Source: Thermococcus litoralis DSM 5473
GTDB lineage: Archaea > Methanobacteriota_B > Thermococci > Thermococcales > Thermococcaceae
Length of the DNA: 64,000 nucleotides
Direction of reading: 5' to 3'
Assembly (NCBI RefSeq): GCF_000246985.2
Contig: NC_022084.1
Coordinates: 1,410,817-1,474,816, forward strand
In this document: positions 51,107-60,035 of the stretch, piece by piece
How the letters are laid out: every line of letters begins with the position of its first letter
How positions within the stretch are numbered: position 1 is the stretch's first letter
The notes under the pieces: generated by a model
Databases searched by the model: none
What the model saw: the letters and a program-made list of their open reading frames with translations, nothing else
What the model was told of the DNA's origin: nothing
Translations under genes and position numbers: made by a program

Positions 51107-51117
51107 AGCCTTAAATA
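51107..51117 (+). promoter_or_regulatory. Promoter of the IS605-derived RNA
   Basis: TCGAAAGCCTTAAATACTTT combines a BRE-like CGAAAG with a TATA-like TTAAATAC (51110-51117). The expected start is about 51138, where the first hairpin (GGCCT-CGGGG-AGGCC, 51135-51149) begins. Confidence 0.45.
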
Positions 51118-51137
51118 CTTTTTCCTCTTAATAAGGC

Positions 51138-51449
51138 CTCGGGGAGGCCGTCTTAAAGGTGCTCTTTGAGAGGGCTTTCGTTGTGTCCTCCCTTTAGGGA
51201 GGATGACGCCGTAAGGCGTCCTTTGAGAACCGCCCCCTTAGGTGGTAAAAGCTCGTGGAGCAGCCTCTAAGGCGATAACCCCAATCCCGCTTGGGCGGGT
51301 AGGGGTAACGGGCCTAAGACCGGGCCTGTGGGCCAAACCGAAACTGGCGACGGGAGTAGGTGATGGACCCACAAACCGATGAAACTTCTGAAGGAGGGGA
51401 TTCCTCTCGGGAGTCATAACCCCTCCTTCAGGGGCGGGGAGGAGGTCAG
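51138..51449 (+). ncRNA. Structured RNA, candidate TnpB-type guide RNA without TnpB
   Basis: A run of perfect hairpins in an otherwise AT-rich chromosome: GGCCT/AGGCC, CCTCCC/GGGAGG, GACGCC-GTAA-GGCGTC (51205-51220), CCCGC-TTGG-GCGGG (51286-51299), and a 10-bp stem GAAGGAGGGG/CCCCTCCTTC (51390-51399 and 51420-51429). The high GC, promoter position and right-end motif fit an omega RNA, whose 3' part is made from the element end. RNase P and SRP RNA motifs were looked for and not found. Exact ends unknown. Confidence 0.45.
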
Positions 51450-51866
51450 ATGATTAAGGAAACCATCATCTGCTACGGGCATGAAAACGTAAAGGCAACC
51501 CACCGCTCAACGCTGGAAATAACGAAGGAGGATTACCTAACGCCAAGGGGAGACTGCATAATATGCATAAAAGCCAACAAAGCCCTTAAAGACCTAAGTG
51601 ATGAGTTAAAAGAAGCCCTGAAAAAGGGCAAAAAAATAAAGATAAGGATAATTGTTGATGATATTGTTGATGAGCTTGAGGCATTTGGAGACGAGAGGCT
51701 GAGCTTTGAGAGCGATGTTTCTATGGTGATAAGAAAGAGCGACTACGTTGATGGGAGAACTTTGGCAGTAAAAGCAAACAAAGCCGCGAAGGACATTAAA
51801 AGGGAACTTGTGGAGAAGCTGAAAAATCCGGGGCAGAAAGTGATTGTTGAGATAATTGTGGAATGA
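51450..51866 (+). CDS. DUF371-family protein
   Basis: 138 residues in two related halves (ATHRSTLEITKEDYLTPRGD; GDERLSFESDVSMVIRKSDY), each followed by IKANKA or VKANKA and a long basic helix. This is the archaeal DUF371 family; function unknown. The ribosome site GGGGAGGAGG is part of the IS605-like right end next to it, so the gene may now be expressed from the RNA promoter at 51107. Confidence 0.8.
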   Translation: MIKETIICYGHENVKATHRSTLEITKEDYLTPRGDCIICIKANKALKDLSDELKEALKKGKKIKIRIIVDDIVDELEAFGDERLSFESDVSMVIRKSDYVDGRTLAVKANKAAKDIKRELVEKLKNPGQKVIVEIIVE

Positions 51867-51904
51867 TGAGACTTTGAGGTAAGGTTCTTATCGAAAGATT
51901 TTTA

Positions 51905-51952
51905 TTACATAGAACGTAATTTACATGGGGTGTAAATTACATGGTATGTAAA
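51905..51952 (+). repeat. Three tandem 16-bp palindromic repeats over the ATPase start
   Basis: TTACATAGAACGTAAT (51905-51920), TTACATGGGGTGTAAA (51921-51936) and TTACATGGTATGTAAA (51937-51952) follow each other without spacing. Each is a TTACAT-n(3-4)-TGTAA palindrome. They begin just after a TATA-like TTTTTATTA and run into the first codons of the ATPase (ATG 51941), so they are well placed as an operator for autoregulation. Confidence 0.7.
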
Positions 51953-53062
51953 AACTTTTTCAGCACTAGACCTATTATGGAGGAGGAGTGCCTTTGGGGA
52001 GAAGGGCACAGAAATACGGCTGAAAAACTTTTTCAAGCAGTTCTTAGGGGAAATATTTCTGTTCTCTTAGGCCCGAGGCGTGTAGGAAAGACGAGCGTTG
52101 TTAATGTGGTCGCTGAAAAGTTCACGAAAAGAAGAAACCATCACTACATATACTTCAACTTTTCTCGCTTCATTGGTGCTAGGGCTATTTCGATATCCGA
52201 TGTAGAGCCAAAAAGAACATCTCTAAGACTTATAACCATGAGTAAGAGCTACGCCCTTTCCCTTCGCGGGATTTCTGTCGAAGTCAGGAAGACAAGCATA
52301 GAGGAGTTTACTTCGGACTTTTCTACTCTTGTGAGAGTGCTATCTCAAAACTCAGCAAGAGGACTCCTTATTTTTGACGAGGCCCAGGTGCTTGCTAGAT
52401 TGAAAAACTTGGATTTTCGTGGTTTACTTCAGGAGATAACGGACAGTTATCCGAACATATCCCTGATTTTTACAGGCTCAATGCCCGGTCTACTTATGGA
52501 GTATTTGAATCCCGATGCCAGTAAGCCAAACTTTATGCGCTCGGCCGAGATATTTACACTCCCGCGCTGGAGCGTGGTGGAGGGCGTAGAATTTTTGAGA
52601 AGAGGTTTTGAAAGCTATGGTATTAATGTAAAAAATGAACTCGAACTTGAAAGGGCTGTAAGGGAGCTTGGAGGCGTTCCAGGTTTTGTTTCTTATTATG
52701 GATTAACTGTAACAAACCTTGTAAGGAGGGGAGTTGCTGTAGAAAAAGCTCTTCCAAGGGCACTAGAAGAGAGCAGAAAATATGCCCTTGATGAGTGGAA
52801 AAAGGATTTGGAAGCTTTCTTGAACGTTTACAGCAGCCCCATTTATGTTGAAGTGCTTAGAGTCCTCGCTAATGTATATCCCAGCGCACTTAGGGGGGCG
52901 GAGGTTTACAGAGAGCTTGAGAAGGCAGAAAAGGCACCTAGGAGAATTCAGCATATCTACAAGTATCTAGACACTCTTGAAAAAGCAGGATTCATACGTT
53001 CGGAAGGAGGAAGATATTGGATAGAGGATCCCCTCCTTAGAGTCCTTCTGATGTCTCCCTAA
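51941..53062 (+). CDS. Archaeal AAA ATPase (PF01637 type)
   Basis: 373 residues. Walker A GPRRVGKTS (44-52), Walker B LLIFDEAQ (near 147), sensor I FTGSMPG (near 178), and a C-terminal winged helix (LEKAGFIRSEGGRYWIEDPL). This family is abundant in Thermococcales and some members resemble STAND regulators or mobile-element proteins; role unknown. The start lies within the third 16-bp repeat; no better methionine precedes the conserved FFSTRP. Confidence 0.8.
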   Translation: MVCKNFFSTRPIMEEECLWGEGHRNTAEKLFQAVLRGNISVLLGPRRVGKTSVVNVVAEKFTKRRNHHYIYFNFSRFIGARAISISDVEPKRTSLRLITMSKSYALSLRGISVEVRKTSIEEFTSDFSTLVRVLSQNSARGLLIFDEAQVLARLKNLDFRGLLQEITDSYPNISLIFTGSMPGLLMEYLNPDASKPNFMRSAEIFTLPRWSVVEGVEFLRRGFESYGINVKNELELERAVRELGGVPGFVSYYGLTVTNLVRRGVAVEKALPRALEESRKYALDEWKKDLEAFLNVYSSPIYVEVLRVLANVYPSALRGAEVYRELEKAEKAPRRIQHIYKYLDTLEKAGFIRSEGGRYWIEDPLLRVLLMSP

Positions 53063-53104
53063 CCCTTATATCTTGCTCTGCTTTAATACCCTACGGTGAT
53101 TTAC

Positions 53105-54445
53105 ATGGTGAATCGAGAGGAACTTCTCTCTTATGGAGATATAAAGGCTAAGGAAATCGCTTTAATTCTGATGGAAGAGGCGATAAAAAGCGCTGACCCC
53201 TATGAAGCGGTAAAAAGAGCACTAAAGGTTGAGGACGGCAAGCTTATTGTTAAAGGAAAAGAGTTCCTGATAAGGGGAAAAATCTATGTTTTGGCATTTG
53301 GAAAGGCAGCATGTTCGATGGCAAAAGCCGTTGAAGAGGTTCTGGGTGAGAAGATTGCCGGGGGAATAGCGGTGACTAAGTACGGCTATTCATTGCCTCT
53401 CAAAAAGATCAAGGTAATTGAAGCGGGGCATCCAGTGCCGGATGAAAATTCAGTAAAGGGTGCTCAGCTCGGGGTAGAGCTTGCAAAAAAAGTTAAGGAA
53501 AACGACACCCTCCTCGTCCTCATCTCCGGTGGTGGGAGCGCGCTTTTCACCCTTCCAGAGGACGGGATAAGCTTTGAGGACAAGATGAAAACGAATGAGC
53601 TCCTCCTTAAAAGCGGGGCGAAGATCTATGAGATCAACACCGTCAGAAAGCACATCTCAAAGGTTAAAGGGGGTAAGCTGGCGAAGCTCGTGAAGGGGAC
53701 TCTGATAAGCCTTATCCTCTCAGATGTCGTTGGCGATCCCCTCGAAGCTATAGCCTCCGGACCAACTGTAAAAGACCCCACAACGTTTAAGGACGCCTAC
53801 AGGATACTCAAGCTCTACAACCTCTGGGATAAGCTTCCTGAAAGCGTGAGAAGGCACATAGAGCTTGGCCTTGAGGGAAAAGTTGAGGAAACCCTAAAGG
53901 AAGACCTTCCCAACGTCCACAACTTCCTTATAGCGAGCAACGCCTTGGCATGTGAAGCAGCAGAGAGAAAAGCTAGAGAGCTCGGACTCAATGCGCATAT
54001 TCTCACAACGACCCTTGAAGGAGAAGCCAAGGAAGTGGCAATAGCTTTTGGCTCAATAATAGAGGAGATTTACCATAGGAGTAGGCCCTTTAAAAGGCCC
54101 TGCATCTTAATAGCCGGTGGAGAAACAACGGTAACGATAGAGGGTGAAGCCGGTCTTGGAGGGCCGAACCAGGAGTTTGCCTTGAGCATAACGAGAAAAA
54201 TAGCAAACCTTAGAGGAGTTGCGGTTTTGGCTATGGATACAGATGGAACTGACGGCCCAACGGATGCCGCCGGTGGATTGGTGGACGGCTACACTCTGGA
54301 AGCCCTTAAAAAAGAGGGCATAGATGTCGAGGAGCATTTAAGGAGGCACAACGCTTATGAGGCTTTAAAGAAAGCAAAAGCTCTGCTTGTAACGGGCCCA
54401 ACAAGGACGAACGTTAACTCAATAGTTATTGCTGTTATTCTTTAA
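53105..54445 (+). CDS. Glycerate 2-kinase (GckA/MOFRL family)
   Basis: 446 residues. N-terminal VLAFGKAACSMAKAVEE and VLISGGGSALFTLPEDG, then KVKGGKLAKLVKGT; C-terminal MOFRL-like part LIAGGETTVTIEGEAGLGGP and AMDTDGTDGPTDAAGGLVDG. Phosphorylates glycerate to 2-phosphoglycerate in the non-phosphorylating or serine/glycerate routes. ATG 53105 follows GGTGATTTAC; ATG 53096 is in frame but would lack a site. Confidence 0.88.
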   Translation: MVNREELLSYGDIKAKEIALILMEEAIKSADPYEAVKRALKVEDGKLIVKGKEFLIRGKIYVLAFGKAACSMAKAVEEVLGEKIAGGIAVTKYGYSLPLKKIKVIEAGHPVPDENSVKGAQLGVELAKKVKENDTLLVLISGGGSALFTLPEDGISFEDKMKTNELLLKSGAKIYEINTVRKHISKVKGGKLAKLVKGTLISLILSDVVGDPLEAIASGPTVKDPTTFKDAYRILKLYNLWDKLPESVRRHIELGLEGKVEETLKEDLPNVHNFLIASNALACEAAERKARELGLNAHILTTTLEGEAKEVAIAFGSIIEEIYHRSRPFKRPCILIAGGETTVTIEGEAGLGGPNQEFALSITRKIANLRGVAVLAMDTDGTDGPTDAAGGLVDGYTLEALKKEGIDVEEHLRRHNAYEALKKAKALLVTGPTRTNVNSIVIAVIL

Positions 54446-54600
54446 TAATTTGGAATTCTGTTCTGTTTTTTGCTTGATTTTTTGAATTTTATGGAGCCCT
54501 AATAGGGGGACTGAGTGCAATTTTGACAAAATGGCAACTTTTTCTTCGAAAAAACTATATAGGTAATCTAAACTTTTGGGAGTAAGGTGAGCTAAAATGG
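54446..54600 (+). promoter_or_regulatory. Terminator-like T-runs and promoter of the threonine operon
   Basis: T-rich runs (CTGTTTTTTGCTTGATTTTTTG, 54463-54484, given in parts) follow glycerate kinase. The promoter CGAAAAAACTATATAGG (BRE 54547-54551, TATA 54555-54562) lies about 40 nt before GTG 54601, with AAGGTGAG as the ribosome site. Confidence 0.55.
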
Positions 54601-55689
54601 GTGATTTACAAACTCTCCAGAATAGTGGTTAAATTTGGAGGAAGTTCGATTAGGAACTCTTTTGAAGATGCCTTAGAGCTTGTCCAGAAATTCTGGGAGA
54701 AAAAAAGTGAAGTTGTTGTCGTTTTGTCCGCACTTAAAGGAGTCACAGACCTTTTGTTGGAGCTTGCAGAAAGGAAAAGCCCGGAGCTTCTAGAGGAGTT
54801 TACGAACATACACTTGGCTACGGCTGAGAAATTTGGCGTCAATATAGACATCGAGGAGGAACTTAAGGAACTTAGGTTTGTGCTGAAAAATGAAAGAGCT
54901 TTCCCAAGTAAGAAGGCATACACAGATCATGTCTTCTCCTTCGGCGAAAGACTATCAGTTAAACTCTTTTCAAGCACACTAAACGAGAGGGGTATAGAGA
55001 GTGCTCCAATTGATGCCTTCTATTTGGTAGAAACAAACGGAAACTTTGGGAATGCTGAAGTGAATCTGGAAAAAACAAAGAATAATCTCTGGATGCTCGA
55101 GGAGCTATTAAAAGCGGGCAAGGTACCTGTTGTGACAGGATTTCTAGGGAAGTTCAATAGCCTTAGGACAACACTTGGGAGAGGAGGAAGTGATTACACG
55201 GCCTCAGTTTTAGGGCGTCTCTTGAATGCCAGAGCAGTTTTGATCATGAGTGACGTGAAAGGAATCTATACGGCTAATCCAAGAATAGTCAAAAATGTCA
55301 GGATTATTCCGTTTATCTCATATGATGAAGCTTTAATTGCCTCAAAACTTGGGTTAAAAGCTTTACACGAACGAGCCATCGAGCCTGTAAAAAATAGGGT
55401 CCCATTGATCTTTGGAAGGACAAACAAATGGAGATTAGGCACGCTAGTTTCAAATTTTACCCTTAAAATACCGTTAATTACCTACAAGATTATTGGGGAA
55501 AAAGCAAAGATTGGAGTGATTGGAGCTTCTTGTAGTGTGCCCTACCCAGTTGTTGAACAAAAAGAAGAATACACGTGTTTTATGGTTGGTAAGGCTGAGC
55601 TTGAGGATGTTTTGAATGAAGTTCATGAGGTGATTTTTGGTGAAAGTTCTAGCTCCAGCAACAATAGCGAACTTTGGGCCGGGATTTGA
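54601..55689 (+). CDS. Aspartate kinase, short form
   Basis: 362 residues. Phosphorylates aspartate, first step toward threonine and lysine. Kinase motifs VVKFGGSSIRN, FSFGERLSVKL, TLGRGGSDYTASVLG and ADVKGIYTANPR (here SDVKGIYTANPR). The catalytic domain fills about 290 residues; the remaining 70 are shorter than the usual pair of ACT domains, so threonine feedback may be weak or absent. GTG start. The last 50 nt overlap thrB in another frame, giving a Ser-rich tail. Confidence 0.85.
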   Translation: MIYKLSRIVVKFGGSSIRNSFEDALELVQKFWEKKSEVVVVLSALKGVTDLLLELAERKSPELLEEFTNIHLATAEKFGVNIDIEEELKELRFVLKNERAFPSKKAYTDHVFSFGERLSVKLFSSTLNERGIESAPIDAFYLVETNGNFGNAEVNLEKTKNNLWMLEELLKAGKVPVVTGFLGKFNSLRTTLGRGGSDYTASVLGRLLNARAVLIMSDVKGIYTANPRIVKNVRIIPFISYDEALIASKLGLKALHERAIEPVKNRVPLIFGRTNKWRLGTLVSNFTLKIPLITYKIIGEKAKIGVIGASCSVPYPVVEQKEEYTCFMVGKAELEDVLNEVHEVIFGESSSSSNNSELWAGI

Positions 55690-56527
55690 TGTCTTTGGTT
55701 TATGTCTTGCCAAGCCTGTGGATGTAATAGTCTTCAAAGAAAGTGATGAGGTAACATTAGAGGTTGAAGGATTTGATGTGCCAAGTGATCCTGAGAAGAA
55801 CGTTGCTTCAATATCTGCCCTTGCTCTCTTAAAGATGCTCAATGTGGAAGTGGGATTTAACATGAAATTAAAAAAGAGAATAAGGCCTAAAAGCGGGCTT
55901 GGAAGCTCTGGGGCTTCAGCTATAGGCGGGGCACTGGCTGTGGCAAATGTCCTTGGGGTTCGAGATAAGAATCTCATAATAAAAGCTGCTCTTGAGGGAG
56001 AAAAAGCAGCATCTGGTAGTGCCCATGGGGATAACGTGGTTCCAGCTCTGTTTGGTGGCTTTACAATTTTAAAATCTCTACACTATCTTGAGGTGTTTAA
56101 GCTTGATGTTGACTTTGAACTCGTCGTGGTTCTTCCAGAGGTTGAGGTTAGCACAAGGAAAGCAAGATCTGTTTTACCAAGAGATATTCCGCTAGGTGAC
56201 GCTGTTAAGAACTTGGCCCTAGCAAGTGCTTTGATTTCAGCACTGAAGGAGGGAGATTTGGAGACAGTTGGAAGGCTCCTGGATGACTATTTGGTTATTC
56301 CATACAGAAAGCCCCTCATACCTTGGTTTGATAAAGTCAGAAAAGCAGCTTTGGAGAGTGGAGCTTATGGGGTTTCTTTATCCGGTTCTGGACCGGCCAT
56401 GTTTGCTTTGGGAGAAGATTTGCGCAACATTGGAAAGTCAATGGTTGAGGCCTTTGAGAGTGAAGGGATTAGGGCAGAGTATTTTATAACAAAAGTGGGA
56501 GGTGGGGCAAAATGCTCAGGTGTATAG
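55640..56527 (+). CDS. thrB: Homoserine kinase
   Basis: 295 residues, GHMP kinase. ATP loop GLGSSGASAIGGALAVANV, substrate motif SGSAHGDNV, and C-terminal SGSGPAMFAL. Phosphorylates homoserine for threonine synthase. GTG 55640 follows AGGTGA and gives the family start MKVLAPATIANFGPGFD. Overlaps both neighbours: aspartate kinase (50 nt) and thrC (16 nt). Confidence 0.92.
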   Translation: MKVLAPATIANFGPGFDVFGLCLAKPVDVIVFKESDEVTLEVEGFDVPSDPEKNVASISALALLKMLNVEVGFNMKLKKRIRPKSGLGSSGASAIGGALAVANVLGVRDKNLIIKAALEGEKAASGSAHGDNVVPALFGGFTILKSLHYLEVFKLDVDFELVVVLPEVEVSTRKARSVLPRDIPLGDAVKNLALASALISALKEGDLETVGRLLDDYLVIPYRKPLIPWFDKVRKAALESGAYGVSLSGSGPAMFALGEDLRNIGKSMVEAFESEGIRAEYFITKVGGGAKCSGV

Positions 56528-57687
56528 AATGTGGAAAAGAGTATGGAGAAAATGAAGTTAGGTATAGATGTGACTGCGGAGGTCTGCTGGAGGTAGTCAT
56601 TGATTTGGGCAAAGTTGAAAACGTCTTTGATGGGAGGAACATAACATTGTGGAAGTATGAGAGTTTTATTCCTGTTGAAAGGAGAGTTTCTCTCAATGAA
56701 GGGGGAACACCTCTGTATCGTCTGGAAAATCTTCAAAAAGAGCTGGGAATAGTAGAACTTTACGTCAAAAATGAAGGTGCAAATCCAACAGGCTCTTTTA
56801 AGGATAGGGGAATGACCGTGGGTGTTAGCAAAGCTTTGGAACTTGGCATGGATAAAGTCATTTGCGCCTCAACGGGCAACACTTCGGCTTCTTTAGCCGC
56901 TTATTCAGCAAAAGCGGGGATAAAAAGTTACGTCCTTGTTCCAAGTGGAAAAATTGCACTGGGAAAACTGGCCCAAGCGATAGTATATGGTGCAAAAGTT
57001 GTTCCGGTTAAAGGGAACTTTGATGATGCTTTGAGAGTTGTTGTTAAGGCCAGTAGAGAACTTGGAGTTTACATGCTTAACTCAATAAATCCCTTCCGGT
57101 TAGAAGGCCAAAAGACTATAGCTTTTGAGATTTTTGATCAGCTGGGGTTTGTTCCAGACAATATAATCCTACCCGTAGGAAACGCTGGTAACATTTCAGC
57201 CATCTGGAAAGGCTTTAAAGAATTATTCCAAGCAGGATTTATCGATGAATTGCCAAGGATGATTGGAATCCAAGCTGAAGGAGCATCACCCTTGGCAAAA
57301 GCTTGGAAAGAGAAAAAGGAATTTAAGCCCGAAGAAAAGCCAGATACAGTGGCTACAGCAATAAGGATTGGGAATCCTGCTAATTGGAGAAAGGCCTGGC
57401 TTGCTGCTGAAGAGTCAAAGGGATTCTTTGAGAGTGTTAGTGATGAGGAGATTCTTAGGGCCCAAAAACTTCTCGCATCAAAAGAAGGAATTTTCGTTGA
57501 ACCGGCATCGGCATCTTCCTTGGCTGGGTTAGTTAAGTTGAAAGAGCTTGACCTGATTAATTCAGATGAGAGCTATGTTTTAATTACAACAGGACATGGG
57601 CTGAAAGACCCAAACATAATAATTGAAAACTTTTCCTTGTCAGAGCCTATAGAACCAACGTTGAGTGCCTTTAAGGAGGTTCTTTAA
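56512..57687 (+). CDS. thrC: Threonine synthase (operon copy)
   Basis: 391 residues. N-terminal zinc ribbon (LRCIECGKEYG, YRCDCGGLLE), PLP lysine in GSFKDRGMTVGVS, STGNTSASLAAY and VEPASASSLAG. Converts O-phosphohomoserine to threonine. Linked to thrB by a 16-nt overlap and to asd by a 1-nt overlap (TAATG). A paralogue occurs at 30834. Confidence 0.92.
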   Translation: MLRCIECGKEYGENEVRYRCDCGGLLEVVIDLGKVENVFDGRNITLWKYESFIPVERRVSLNEGGTPLYRLENLQKELGIVELYVKNEGANPTGSFKDRGMTVGVSKALELGMDKVICASTGNTSASLAAYSAKAGIKSYVLVPSGKIALGKLAQAIVYGAKVVPVKGNFDDALRVVVKASRELGVYMLNSINPFRLEGQKTIAFEIFDQLGFVPDNIILPVGNAGNISAIWKGFKELFQAGFIDELPRMIGIQAEGASPLAKAWKEKKEFKPEEKPDTVATAIRIGNPANWRKAWLAAEESKGFFESVSDEEILRAQKLLASKEGIFVEPASASSLAGLVKLKELDLINSDESYVLITTGHGLKDPNIIIENFSLSEPIEPTLSAFKEVL

Positions 57688-58670
57688 TGGATGTTGCGAT
57701 TTTGGGGGCTACAGGATTAGTTGGCCAGATGTTTGTGAGACTCTTAGAGAATCACCCTTGGTTTAAAATAGAGCGCTTAGTAGCTTCAGAAAGATCAAAG
57801 GGAAAGAAATACAAAGATATTGCAGAGTGGCCTAGTGGTGATATTGGAGAGATGGAAGTGGAGGGGTTGGGAGATTTCTTAAAGGATCCAGATGTGGATT
57901 TGGTTTTTTCAGCCCTTCCATCTTCAATAGCGGGTGAAGTTGAAGAAAAGCTAGCTGAGAAGACCCCTGTGTTTAGCAACGCCTCATCCCATAGATATGA
58001 AGAGGATGTACCTATTATAGTTCCAGAAGTCAATGGAGATCAGCTAAAGCTTATTGAAGTTCAACAAGAGCAAAGGGGCTGGGAGGGGTTTATAGTCACA
58101 AACCCCAATTGCTCAACTGCAATACTGGTGCTCTCGCTTAAGGTTCTTTCAGAATTTGAGCTCAAAAAAGTGAATGTGGTAACAATGCAAGCAATAAGCG
58201 GGGCAGGGTTTAAAGGTTTATCAGCTCTGCAGATCTTTGATAACGTAATTCCATACATTGGAAAAGAGGAGTGGAAAATCGAGAACGAATCAAGAAAAAT
58301 CCTCGGTCTTGATTTTGAAATATCCGCTGTTACAACAAGGGTTCCAGTATCTCACGGTCATACAGAAGCGGTTTTTGTCGAGCTTGGCCAAGACACAACC
58401 GTTGAAGAACTTAGAAGAGCTTTTGAATCCTTTGACCCATTAAGAGACCTTAAGCTTCCTTCGTATGCAAAGCCAATTGTGTATAAAGAAATCCCTCAGC
58501 CAAAGCTCCACAGGGAATTAGGCAAGGGAATGAGTGTTACAGTTGGAAAACTGGGGAAAATTAATGAAAAAATGTTTAAATATGTTATCTTAGGACATAA
58601 TCTTGTTAGAGGCGCTGCTGGAGGTTCGATCTTAAATGCCGAGCTCACTTACAGGAAGAAGGTCATTTGA
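57687..58670 (+). CDS. asd: Aspartate-semialdehyde dehydrogenase
   Basis: 327 residues. NADP fold [15 protein letters not shown]; catalytic Cys in [11 protein letters not shown]; base in [13 protein letters not shown]. Reduces aspartyl phosphate to the semialdehyde. Completes, with the genes before it, the aspartate-to-threonine pathway except homoserine dehydrogenase, which is not in the window. Confidence 0.92.
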   Translation: MDVAILGATGLVGQMFVRLLENHPWFKIERLVASERSKGKKYKDIAEWPSGDIGEMEVEGLGDFLKDPDVDLVFSALPSSIAGEVEEKLAEKTPVFSNASSHRYEEDVPIIVPEVNGDQLKLIEVQQEQRGWEGFIVTNPNCSTAILVLSLKVLSEFELKKVNVVTMQAISGAGFKGLSALQIFDNVIPYIGKEEWKIENESRKILGLDFEISAVTTRVPVSHGHTEAVFVELGQDTTVEELRRAFESFDPLRDLKLPSYAKPIVYKEIPQPKLHRELGKGMSVTVGKLGKINEKMFKYVILGHNLVRGAAGGSILNAELTYRKKVI

Positions 58671-58680
58671 TAGTGTTGAT

Positions 58681-59127
58681 ATGGAGGTCAAAACTCATAC
58701 AGCTTTGCATGTCCTCAAAGGGGCCGTTGTTAAAGTTTTGGGAGAAGAGGCTAAATGGACGGCAAGCGTCTACGTTAGTGGAAATCATGGAAGGCTAACT
58801 GTTAAGTTCAACAGAAAACCAGCTGAGGGGGAAATTAGGGAAATAGAAAGGCTTGCAAATGAAAAAATCAAAGAAAACGTTCCGATACACATCTACGAGC
58901 TCCCAAGGGAAGAAGCGGAGAAGAGGTTTGGCGAAGATATGTATGACCTCTTTCCAATTCCAGAGGAAGTTAGAACCCTTAGAATTGTGGTTATTGAAGA
59001 CTGGAACGTTAACGCATGCAATAAGGAGCACACGAAGACAACGGGAGAAATTGGGAAGATAAAAATTAGGAAAGTCAGGTTTAGGAAGGCTAAGGAACTT
59101 TTGGAGATAAGCTTTGATGTCCTTTAA
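58681..59127 (+). CDS. alaX: Alanyl-tRNA editing protein AlaX (short form)
   Basis: 148 residues. Zinc site H6 and H10 (TH-TAL-H) with the [15 protein letters not shown] motif near 116-130. Hydrolyses Ser- or Gly-mischarged tRNA(Ala). Very similar to the structurally known Pyrococcus AlaX-S. ATG 58681 chosen; an open frame from 58636 overlaps asd. It follows asd by 10 nt and may be co-transcribed with the threonine operon. Confidence 0.9.
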   Translation: MEVKTHTALHVLKGAVVKVLGEEAKWTASVYVSGNHGRLTVKFNRKPAEGEIREIERLANEKIKENVPIHIYELPREEAEKRFGEDMYDLFPIPEEVRTLRIVVIEDWNVNACNKEHTKTTGEIGKIKIRKVRFRKAKELLEISFDVL

Positions 59128-59702
59128 GGCACTATGTGGTGTCTCCTGCACCGGGCTTCATAAGCTTCTATTCCACCCACAAGTATCCTGGGGGAGTCTC
59201 TTGGGGCGGGTTTTCCATTTATGAGCCTCTGCGTCCTTGTGGCTTCCCTTCCGCAGACGCTGCATATGGCCGTTAGATAGACAATGTTGTCTGCTAGCGC
59301 TAATAATTCCTTGGTTACTTCAAAGGGTTCTCCCTTAAAATCTAAATTCAGACCGCTGGCTATAACGTAAACGCCTTCATCGGCGAGCTTGTTTAGGATT
59401 TCAACGATCGACATCGGAAAGAACTGGACCTCATCGATGCCTATAACTTCAAAATCCTCCTCCTTGGTTTTTTGGTATATAGTCCTCACACCTTCCTCTG
59501 TTGTAGGCACTACGAAGGCTTCATAGCTTAATCCGTTGTGAGCAACTACTTTATCTTCGCTGTAGCGGTTGTCTATTGACGGTTTGAAAAGAGCCGCCTT
59601 TCTTTTCGCAAAAATCTGCCTTTCTATCCTTTTTATCAGTTCACTTGTCTTTCCTGCGAACATTGGTCCGGTAATGACCTCCAAGAACCCCTCTGGATGC
59701 AT
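59124..59702 (-). CDS. tdk: Thymidine kinase (type II)
   Basis: 192 residues. Walker [15 protein letters not shown], Walker B GIDEVQFF, and the zinc-lasso cysteines [14 protein letters not shown] and RCRRHH (His replacing Cys in part). Phosphorylates thymidine in the salvage route. ATG 59702 follows AAAGGTGATA. Convergent with alaX, overlapping by 4 nt. Confidence 0.9.
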   Translation of the reverse strand: MHPEGFLEVITGPMFAGKTSELIKRIERQIFAKRKAALFKPSIDNRYSEDKVVAHNGLSYEAFVVPTTEEGVRTIYQKTKEEDFEVIGIDEVQFFPMSIVEILNKLADEGVYVIASGLNLDFKGEPFEVTKELLALADNIVYLTAICSVCGREATRTQRLINGKPAPRDSPRILVGGIEAYEARCRRHHIVP

Positions 59703-60035
59703 GATTATCACCTTTTGTCTTTTGCTCCCTCATCTAAAAAGTTCTTTCCTTGAGATTTTTGGATTTTAAACAATCACTCGCAGGGTTTTTGCTGTAAATA
59801 ACATGGCATTTAAAAATAAGATGGAAAAAATTACAAAACCTTTAGGTTGCTCTTTGACTTCATATCTTTTGATAAACATAAATAAAATCAGCAACTGTGG
59901 GGATTCCTTTATTTTTAAACTGTGGAAATTATGCCCCTTAGAATTTCATACTCTCGATAAGTGCCCGTGAGATGTCTGGCTTATGCCTTGTTATAAGACC
60001 ACTCATCCCCTCTTGCTCTCAAAGAGGTTCTTTTC
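59703..60035. other. Intergenic region between tdk and histone, no gene seen
   Basis: AT-rich. It holds the tdk promoter on the minus strand (AAACTTTTTAGATG, near 59735-59745). The remaining 250 nt contain no supported ORF; I looked for C/D boxes on both strands without success. Confidence 0.5.

Larger units (their letters stand above)
51041..51449 (+). mobile_element. IS200/IS605-type remnant with several end-like hairpins, no transposase
   Basis: Three GC-rich hairpins of the kind found at right ends of IS605/TnpB elements: GCCTCGCCCCTTTAGGGCGG (51048-51067), CCTCCCTTTAGGGAGG (51187-51202) and CCCCT-CCTTC-AGGGG (51420-51434) followed by GCGGGGAGGAGGTCAG. One frame (51270-51452) contains stretches like a TnpB tail (PMKLLKEGIPLGSHNPSFRG), interrupted by stops. 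No tnpA or intact tnpB is present. Nested or successive insertions are likely. The right boundary coincides with the start codon of the DUF371 gene. Confidence 0.5.

Noticed and set aside
51138-51449. RNase P RNA or SRP (7S) RNA
   Set aside because: The GC-rich folded segment first suggested a housekeeping RNA, but the conserved RNase P core words and the SRP helix 8 motifs as I know them are not present, while element-end hairpins are.
51886-51895. TATCGAA near the AAA ATPase as another PadR site
   Set aside because: Only a single half-site in the upstream region, without the palindrome or the TATA arrangement of the MFS/padR promoters; a chance match in AT-rich DNA.
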